A DNA stretch of 64,000 nucleotides. Source: Heliocidaris tuberculata (Eukaryota; Echinodermata; Echinoidea; Camarodonta; Echinometridae). Location: assembly GCA_025618425.1 (NCBI GenBank), contig CM046842.1:30400581-30464580 (forward strand), read 5' to 3'. Every line of letters begins with the position of its first letter. Position 1 is the first letter of the stretch. The position numbers were made by a program, and so were the translations under genes. Shown one piece after another: positions 11,709 to 21,700 of the stretch. The notes beneath the pieces are model-generated. The model was not told where the DNA came from and did not search any database. It saw only the letters and a program-made list of their open reading frames with translations.

Positions 11709-12199
11709 TCTTCTTCTTCTTCTTCTTCTTCTTCTTCTTCTTCTTCTTCTTCTTCTTCTTCTTCTTTTCTTCTTCTTCTTCTTCTTCTTCTTCTTCTTCT
11801 TCTTCTTCTTCTTCTTCTTCTTCTCTTCTCTTCTTCTTCTTCTTCTTCTTCTTCTTCTTCTTCTTCTTCTTCTTCTTCTTCTTCTTCTTCTTCTTCTTCT
11901 TCTTCTTCTTCTTCTTCTTCTTCTTCTTCTTCTTCTTCTTCTTCTTCTTCTTCTTCTTCTTCTTCTTCTTCTTCTTCTTCTTCTTCTTCTTCTTCTTCTT
12001 CTTCTTCTTCTTCTTCTTCTTCTTCTTCTTCTTCTTCTTCTTCTTCTTCTTCTTCTTCTTCTTCTTCTTCTTCTTCTTCTTCTTCTTCTTCTTCTTCTTC
12101 TTCTTCTTCTTCTTCTTCTTCTTCTTCTTCTTCTTCTTCTTCTTCTTCTTCTTCTTCTTCTTCTTCTTCTTCTTCTTCTTCTTCTTCTTCTTCTTCTTC
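11709..12199. repeat. (TTC)n/(GAA)n trinucleotide array, ~490 bp
   Basis: About 160 TTC triplets run on the + strand with only two short interruptions near 11764 and 11823. It is a pure pyrimidine/purine tract. The long homopolymer reading frames here are artefacts. It lies about 540 bp upstream of the TRDMT1 start codon. Confidence 0.97.
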
Positions 12200-12738
12200 G
12201 ACCTAAAATCATAATTCAATTTGGTGTGCAGCCCGCCCATAACCCAAACATATCAGAAGTGTTCTTGTTATTTATTTTTCTAATTAGGCAACCATATGCA
12301 CCAAGATTTACTATTTTGCCACAAATATTTATTTTAAAGTTCTAACATTTTTTTTTCTCCGTTGAAAAAGTACATTGTATTTTTTTAAAGTTATAGTTAA
12401 CATACTTGGATATAAAAGAAGAAAAAGAGATCATATAATTCCAATGGGGAAAAAAAAAAATAAAATTCAGCCAAATGAAGCTTGTATAGTTTACCAGTCT
12501 GCAGATATAGACCTGTTTATGACAATTATTCAAATTTCAATTCGATTAACTTACTCATCATGTCTTGATACAACCATCCGTTATGTTAAACAGGACCGTA
12601 TAGAATGAAAATAATTTAAGATCTATGTATCTGTCATCTTAATCAAAGACACTGTATGATTCATTTCAGGTTGCATCATTTTGTCTTTGAATATTTGAGA
12701 AGCAGATCAATGCTGCTGTGTCGAAGACTAATTTTATT

Positions 12739-12751
12739 CAAGATGGCAGCC
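12739..12751 (+). promoter_or_regulatory. YY1-like motif over the TRDMT1 start codon
   Basis: The sequence TCAAGATGGCAGC spans the predicted start codon and matches the AAGATGGCNGC core bound by YY1 in many metazoan promoters and first exons. It also gives a good initiation context (A at -3, G at +4). A possible 3' splice site, CATTTCAG, at about 12663-12670 suggests an upstream untranslated exon. Binding is inferred only. Confidence 0.4.
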
Positions 12752-15700
12752 TCCTGCGACCATCCCGAGCATGACAAAGAAACAAAGAGTTTACGTGTAG
12801 TGGAATTCTTTAGTGGTGTTGGAGGTCTCCACTGTGCCGTAAAAGGTATGCGATCAATTTAAAGTTATTGTGTTATGATATGATATGGTTTTGATGATGA
12901 AAATAGCAAGAGCTTGCTCCAAATTTCTTTATCACGTGCCCATGTACTGCAATTTATGTCACGTGAACTATGGTTGCATTATGAACAGTGTTGTCATTTG
13001 TGTACCTAAATCTATATTAAAGTAAAGGTTGACTTCTCTTGTTTTTTCTTTCTTTTTTAATTTTTTTAAATTAATTAATTAATTAATTTGTTTTTTATTT
13101 ATTTATTTATTTATTTTTTTTTTTTTTGGGGGGGGGATGTTAGGCTGGAATAGTGGTGAAGTTGAAGAATTAATTTTTATTTGATAGAAATAGAAGTTCC
13201 AGGACCATCTATGTTGCTTAGATAGAATCCTAGTAGTAATGAAAATCCCACGTACACATGATGTACACAAGCTTGTCTTCCTCCTCTTATTTCTTCTTCT
13301 TTCTTCAGTTCTTTGTCTTCTTTTTTTTTCCTCTTCCTGTTCTTCTCCTTTTTTTTCTTCTTCTTTTTCTTCTCCTTCATCTTTCTCCTTGTCCTCTTCT
13401 TTCCTCTTCCTTCTCCTTCTCTTCCTCCTCTTCTTCTCTTCATCTTCCTCTTCTGGATGTTGTATGGGACAAAACTCATGTGCATAAATTATTCTCAACA
13501 AGACTAAACATTGATTTTCCATCTAAAGATTGGTCATTTGTGTTTGAAGGATGGTTTTGTACTGGGTACGAGTTGAGGGTGCTAGATCTTGCAGAACTAA
13601 GATCTTAATCAAAATGGAAATAATTAGAATACCTTTAAATTGTCTTACTTTCCACTGTATCTCTTCATATTTCAGCCTGTGGAGTCCCATGTAGTGTAGT
13701 AGCTGCTGTAGAGATTAACACTGTAGCCAATGCCGTCTATCAACACAACTTCCCTGAAGTGCATCTCATGCAGAGAAACCTAGAGGTATGTCTTTCAAGT
13801 TTTCACACCCTCAGTACCATTGGGAAAAAATGGTGAATTGCCATTTGGTCTAATGCCAGTTGGTCCAATACCCAGTGCGTTTCTCCTAGCATTTCAAATA
13901 AACTTATTTAGTCCATTCAACATGAAGTCTATTCATCGTTTCATTTCTTCTCTCTTTCTCTCCATTCATCTATTGCTATCTCTTTCATTCTGAGGATATA
14001 TAATTTTTATTGTACACATGCCTCTCCCTTCACTTTAAAATTTGAATCAAACTTTTTTTTCTCCCACTTTGTACCCGTGCAGGGTTTCACTGTAGAGGAC
14101 TTTGCTTCATTTGATGCAGATATGTTTGTGATGAGTCCACCTTGTCAGCCATTTACCAGGTATTAGAAATTACCTCTTTGAAGGACATATTTAGATGACA
14201 TAAGGCAGAAAAGCACCAAGAAGGTTACCAAGAAGAAGCCGGCAACACACCCACCTGCTGCCGAAATGATAACTTTAAAGTGATTGATTAACTTTGTGAA
14301 AAATTGTAAAATCAGCTCAAATGCCAGTGAATTGTGTGCAGTCCTCTAACTACATATATAATTAAGGATATGTGAAAGTATGAGAGAAAATGGAACCCGT
14401 TTACTATCCTAAAAAAGAGAAAATCGCGATCAATCGCTAGCGCAAGTCGCTCGGCTTCTTCGCTGCGCTGCAGTCACAAAAACCAAGCACCAGCGCTTGG
14501 TGATTTCAGAGCGTGTTTCCAGCCCGTACGATATTCTGTGATAGAGCGAGGTATGCCAACCGTAAGAGTTCTTTAGGGTTCGGTGGTACTCTATCCCGAC
14601 ATCAATATTCAATCGTAAATATCTTGATATATAAACGACCGATCAGCTTATAAAACTCAGGCGATTCCTGTCTGAGCTAAAGGTTTGCAATTATGATTAC
14701 AGCATTAGCTGGAACAGTGATTTTTTTTTTTCAATCCTGGGCAAAGTTAATCAATGCCTTTAAGTTACATGGTATAATGCACTTCCCATTACTTTATCTC
14801 ATAGTAGATGGATCAGCGAGTACGCATGAGGGTATTGTTGCATGTATAGACATGTTTTTTTAAGAGAAGGTTGAGTTCTGGGAAAAGTGAAGAATAATTT
14901 TGTGAGGTTTCTCATTCCTTTTATGTCAGTTTGGAAGAATATCATAGTAGAAATGTCCCCTGAAAAGGATTGCTCTTTATATGCCTTCATATTCGAAATA
15001 TGACGAGAAATAGCACAAGTGTTCATGCTGAACATTTATACCATGTGTGTTCAGTCCTATATTCCCATTTCTTTGTGCAGTGCATGTACTTTTCAACGAG
15101 ATTGGGTCAATTTCTTATCAATTTGATAATTCCAAAACCTCACAGTATACAATAATGCTTATGTAGATATGGTTAACCTTTCCCATTTGCTTTGAGACAG
15201 TTTCTTTCACAATGTAATCGTATGATCAGAACTCAACTTTATCTTTAAACCCCAAATTATTGCCACTTGCCATTCATTTAAAAGCAAAGTTTTACTGGAA
15301 TGGGTTTTTGAGGTGTTGTACTGTTTCATGTATGAATTGAATGCAGACTCAAAGTTATATCTGGTACTGACAAAAAATTCAGATTTTACACAATGCAATA
15401 CATGAATACAACATACTAAATGTTGAAAATCCAAATTGAAAATATATATGATCTCAGTAATGAGCATGTAGCTGATAGTTTTGACAAGTAGAAAATGTTT
15501 TTTTTTAATACTTTTCATTGTTTTCAGCACGTTTATCATAAGTGTGATGGTCCAAACAAAAGTTGTGGCCAGTGCCCTTAAAAGTGATGTTTCATTAATG
15601 CAATGCCTGTAGAGCTGAATATATCCTGGCTTCCTTCCAAAATTACCATGCTAAACCATGAGAATTTGTATCTACAGTGGAACCTCGTTATAACAAACTC

Positions 15701-18700
15701 CTTGCGACCAAGGATATTACTTCTTTATATCATAACCTTGTTAAATCAGGGCTAAAAACAATAGAATACAAAGAAGTGGGACCAGCAAAATCATCTTCTA
15801 ATGAGAGTTTGTTATAACAGTTTTCTTTACAGTGTTGGGTCCAAGACCAGAGGGTCCGAGATCAAGATCAAGATCAGACAGTCCGAGATCCAGATCAAGA
15901 CCCGCAGCTCAAGATCGAGATTAGAACATCTGAGATCAAGATCAGATATGTCCGAGATCAAGATCAAGATCAAGATCGACGTTACTGATGCCGATCTCGA
16001 GATCAAGATTGATCTCGAGGTACCCAACACTGAGTCGTGTTTTCGCCGATTGGTGAACGATTTTAAAAGCATTTTCGTTTGATAATTTACATAATAACAA
16101 TGTAGATCTCGAGCGATCTTGAGCGAAAATTCCGAGAACAGAAGCGCCGAGATCAAGATCAAGATCAAGACCGACACCTTCGAGATCAAGAACAAGATCG
16201 AGGTTACTAATGCCGATCTCGAGACTAGTCTCGAGATCAAGATCGATCTCGAGGTACCCAACACCGGTTCTTTATAACGCGGTTTCACTGTATCTGTTTT
16301 TGTAGCTTATCATCTAACATATTTTTTTTTTCATACGCATGAAAACTAAAATTTAATATATTTTTGGTTACTTCTTTAACAGAGTTGGATTGAAAGGAGA
16401 TAAGAACGATGCCAGGACGAATGCTTTCTTCAACATCATGAGAAACCTTCCCGAGTATGTCAATTTCTACTAATATGATTAAACCATTGCCACTCGGGAA
16501 CCAGGTCATTCCTGTATTAAACCTATAGGAATGAGATAATTCAGTAGTCAATGGGTGAAAGCTTTAAATGTCTTGAGAACCAGAAGGGTATTAATACTGT
16601 GTTAGAGTATATGAGTTAAGGACGTTCCACAGTTAAAGTCAAATCCATGTCATTTTCACCAAACTTTGCATACAGTTACTTTGGTCCATGACAAGCCCAA
16701 ATACGCATAGAAAATTATAGGTCCATGTGCTTACTTTTTTTCTATGGGACGCTGAACTGTGCCATGATTGGGTGTCAGGTAGAATGACGTCATCGCAGGT
16801 TTTTGGCCATTGATAGGCCTCATAATTCCCAATGTCATATACAAATCCCCACTATTCTGTCAAAATCCATGTCATATTCGTCAAACTTTCCAGATTTGTA
16901 GAGAAAAGTATACTGAAGGAGGAGAAAGTTTCAAAAATGGGGGTCAATGAACTCGTTTTTATGCTAGCAGCGCCCTCAGTTGGCGGAAAAGGTCAAATAC
17001 TCGCAAAACTCGTAAGAACTGGCTGAGAACCTGTCTAGGAATGGGATGGGTTCGAAAAAACTATACTGTACATTCAAAATCCATGTCAGATTCGTAATTT
17101 TTTCCAGATTTGTAGAGAATTATATACTGCAGAAGGAGAAAGTTTTAAAAATGGGGGTCCATGCACTCGTTTTTGTGCTAGCAGGGCCCTCGGGTGGCGG
17201 AAAAAGTCAAAAACTCGCAAAACTCGCAAAAACTGCGCATGGCTGGCTGGGAACCTGTCTGGGAATGCGATAGGTGCAAAAAAAACTCTACTGTACATTC
17301 AAAATCCATGCCAGATTCGTAAATTTTTCCAGATTTGTAGAGAATTATATACTGCAAAAGGAGAAAGTTTAAAAAATGGGGGTCCATGCACTCGCTTTTG
17401 TGCTAGCAGCGCCCTCAGGTGGCGGAAAAAGTCAAAAACTCGCAAAACTCGCAAAAACTGCGCATGGCTAGCTGGGAACCTGTCTGGGAATGGGATAGGT
17501 GCAAAAAAACTCTACTGTACATTCAAAATCCATGCCAGATTCGTAAATTTTTCCAGATTTGTAGAGAATTATATACTGCAAAAGGAAAAAGTTTAAAAAA
17601 TGGGGGTAGATGCACTCGTTTTTGTGCTATCAGGGCCCTCATTCGGCAGAAGAAGTCAAAAACTTGCAAAACTCTCAGAAACTGCGCAAAAATTATCTGA
17701 CTGGGAACCTGTCTAGGAATGGGATGGGTGCAAAATAACTCTCCTGTACATTTAAAATCCATGTCATTTTCACCAAAGTTTCCAGATTTGTAGAGAAAAT
17801 TATACCGAAGGAGGAGAGAGTTTGAAAAAAGGGGGTCCATGTACTGGTTTTTGTGCTAGCAGCGCCCCCCTCCCCCCCCCCGCATTTTTATAATAAATTA
17901 GAATATAGAAGAAAGGCGGTGCGGGGATGTGCTTACATGGTTGGGGGGGGGGGTAGGGCTGTAAGCAGGTAGCAAGCGTGTGAAGTGGACCGATATTCTT
18001 GTGAGGTGGGGCACCTCAGAGTGTTTGCCCCCTCCCCCCTCCCCAGGAAAAAAAAAGTAAGGCACCCTTACTTTTGCGAACTTGTTCGCGACTACTAGTA
18101 TTTCAAACATAATAATCACGGTAACGACATAAGCTTTAGTTGTCTATACTTTACGCACACTTTCGAACCAGTGTATAAAAAAGAAGGAAATTGTAAGTCG
18201 TTTTGAGTGACATTTTATTCATTATTCTATTTGCTTATGTCTTTGACTGTAGGGATAATGATCATTAGACAATCATATGGCATAGACAAATGATTCTTGG
18301 GCATATATTTGACTTTCTTTCTCCAGCTCTCTTTTTGTGCTAAGGAATTGTACTAAAATGGGAGGTAGATGACCATGACTATATGAATTTCAAATTACAT
18401 CTACCATGTCTACCTTTCATTTTTCCTATACGACTAACTTTGCCTATAGAAAGTTCATGAGGGGGCATCGAAACACAAAAACAAGCTGTGCTTTCCAGTG
18501 GGTTCCCTTTTTCATTTCTGATTTTGTATTTTGCTTTACAATGTAAATTGCGTTGATATGGAATGAAAATAAACTCGAATCAAATTTAAAAAAAAAAAAA
18601 AATGTTATCTTTCAGCTCAAGCTAGTTAATATTTGTTATATATATTTTTCACAGGTACAGAATTATTGATTTCATCCATTTTTACCGGGTTTTTGTTACT

Positions 18701-21700
18701 GTGCACACTTGCGAACCCATTATTAAGCATTGTGTTTAATGTGCGTATCCATTGTCTTAACTGCGCGCAATACTCTCCCGGTGTTGTGATGATGTAACAC
18801 AACCAGCCAGGATGCGCAGCTGAGGTGCGCACAAACATAACTGATGAACGTCCTTAAAGCCCTTCTGGCTCTCAGCACATGATATTTTGTTTTTGAGTCT
18901 GAACCTGGGACTTTCCAGTTCCAAGTCTAATACTCAAAACACTGAGCCATCACATGTGTGTTTACTCAGGAAGCTGTAAAGAAAATTAAGATTTGCAAAT
19001 GTATGTCCAGAAAAATAATGTCAGGGAAAAAAATGTTATATCAGAAACATCTGAAAAGATGCTAATTAATTTGTGGGTATGTGCTTCAAGAGCCTGATTA
19101 CATTGTATTACCACTATCAGTTGATTTTGCTGTTATTGCATCTTGTTCATATAAATTAGAAAGTAGATGCAGTCAAACTTGTATATACAGTCCAACCTGT
19201 GTTAGTGACCACCTGTATAGAAAGACCACCTGTCTATAAAGACCACAATTTTTGTTTCCCTTGAAAACTGTTTCTCCTTAAAACATAAAGGAACCTGTAT
19301 GTAAAGACCATCTGCTCATAAAGACCGCTTCTCTTGTCTCCCTTGAGTGATCCTTATAGGCAGTTTTCACTTGATATATAAAGACCACTCAAGGAAAACA
19401 AAAAAAGCAGCTATAATTTTGTTCTTTTAGTATATACATTTCAGTGAGAAGCTCTGACCAAGCGAAATGAAAGGTGGTCATTGTAGACAGTGGTCTATAT
19501 GTACTTGTGGTTTTCTATTTCCTGAGGCAAAATTGACTGTACATGTAAAAGTGATTGGGTGCATCTTTGGTAAACCAACTTGTATTTGTGTCTTTCTATT
19601 GAACAGAATGCCAAAGAAGCCAACATACTTACTGGTGGAAAATGTGAAAGGATTTGAGACGTCAGAAACAAGGTAAGCTAGACAAATTTCTGTACAGTGG
19701 AACTTTATTATAAAGAACACTGTTATAACAAACTCTCATTATAATGAGGTAATTTTTCAATCCAACTTCTTTGTATTCTATTGTGTTTAAATTGTACCAA
19801 CCACCTGAAAAAAGAATTTGTATACCGCTAGGAAGTATAAAATTAACCTCAAAGAACTTTATCTGAAGTTCTATAGGTCAACACTTTAGGAGTATGAAGG
19901 AAATAAAGGATAACATGAAGGTGCTTGCGCGGAACCGAACATCCGAGTTGGGTTTGTTAGGTGCGTTGAGTAGTCTACTCATGAGTCGCTTTTATGCTTA
20001 TAGAGACTGGAGAGTGTACTTGTAATACAGTTAACTCTGCATAAGTCGACCTTCCATAAGTCGAATAATCGCCTTAGACGAAGCAATTTTTCAGAACAGA
20101 ATGAGCAAAGCATATGTTTTTTACCTCTTCTAAGTCGAATTTCGCCTAAGTCGAACAGATTTCTGTGGTCCCAAGAGATTCGACTTAGGCAGAGTTACCT
20201 GTATCTCTTTATAGAAGTGATATTCGAAGCCCATATTTGGAATATAGTAGAATGACATGGAACCTCTAACATACAGAGTAAAATATTTTTTAGTGATTGG
20301 TACCCTTTAAGTCCTGGTATAACAAGGTTTCAATACAAAGAGGTAATTTTCTTGGTCCCAAGGAGTTTTGTTATAATGAGGTTCCACTGTACTTGTTATT
20401 GTTTACTGTTAAATTTTTAGCTCAGAGATTATTATCAATAAAATAAGAGTGGCTTGAAAAATCATTTTTCCTTTACAGACTCAAAATAACTATCGCTATG
20501 ACTCATATAGCAAGTTTCAAGTGAGAAATAAGGTAGCAATCGCGCATAAAGACGCGGGAAAGACGCAAAGAGGAAATTTGCTAGTTTTGTCTGTGCTTCT
20601 AAAAGTAGAATCAGACATATCTGAATGAAAGTTTTCACATTATTTTGCTTAAAATTGTTTAAAGAGGTGAATACTAATTCTACATCCTGATATTTTGGTT
20701 CTGCCTATATAGAATAAAATTTGGATTTTCAATTACTTTGTCATATGCGTCTTTCCCGCGATTTTGCACGCCACAACTTTTCACTAAGATGGTCTAAGGA
20801 AGTATTTCTGTCACACTATTCCACCCTCTCTTTTTGATTCACAGAAACTTCCTTGTAGAGACCCTGCAGAAATGCAATTACAACTTTCAGGTAATTATAT
20901 ACTATACAAATTGCCATTGACAATGATAATTATCATGTGTGTACATGCTTGTGTACATTCACTTAAGTTTTGTTTAGAATATAGGGTAAGTATATTAAGT
21001 TTGGTATTAACTGTTGTACTATTGCACCTGGCATGATAATCAGGTATATCTAAAAGGTAACTTTAGATAAATGATAGAATAGTTAGTAAATTGTATGGGC
21101 TAATGTGTCTTTTCTAAAGCCAAGACAAGTGGTGTATTGTTTTGTATTTGGTGAAGCCCAGGTAGGATTGAATGAGCTATTATTTGAATATCAATAAAGG
21201 CTTTCTGGCTAAATTATTCTAAAAATTCTGCTCTTACCACTATAGCTGAAAATATTAGCAATAGTCTAGGTCAATGTCGGGCTTGACCCCTTAGAAATTT
21301 GATTCCCCATTATTCTTTAAAATTTTATTATTTATTTTTTATCATTATTACAGGAATTCCTACTTTCACCAATGGACATTGGCATACCCAATCAACGCGT
21401 ACGCTACTTCATGCTTGCCAAACAGTGCTCTCTACCTTTCAAAGAGGAATATGGCTCACAACTCGTGAAGCACAGAGTAAATGTGCCTTTGACTCCAAAT
21501 CAGTCAAACGAAGCTAGCAGACTGGTCATTAAGAACTCCATGGTGTCACCACAGGAGCAAATGAATGTAGAATTAACGGCCTCATGTGGAAGGACAAGAC
21601 GAGATGAATCTTGTATGGTATCCTCGAATGAGAAAAATATTGAAACAAGAATAGATGAGCAGGGTAGTGATTCAAATTTGAATGAGGATTTAGCCATGGA

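Larger units (their letters stand above)
19693..20391 (+). mobile_element. CAGTGGAAC MITE, outer level of a three-level nest
   Basis: TA-CAGTGGAACTTTATTATA at the left and ATGAGGTTCCACTG-TA at the right match the uninterrupted copy at 53809-53994. The middle is displaced by the TTAA-flanked element at 19787-20310. Confidence 0.82.

Noticed and set aside
11583..12345. Five long frames of poly-Arg, poly-Lys, poly-Ser, poly-Phe and poly-Leu
   Set aside because: All are readings of the TTC/GAA triplet array on both strands, with no domain and no splice support.
14430..14612. 60-codon frame kept in both copies of module A (also 47737-47919)
   Set aside because: The whole 490-bp repeat is conserved around it, so conservation of the frame is expected. 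No homology is recognised and there is no sign of protein-level selection.
16640..17880. CRISPR-like array
   Set aside because: The ~225-bp units are adjacent without unique spacers, and the genome is eukaryotic.
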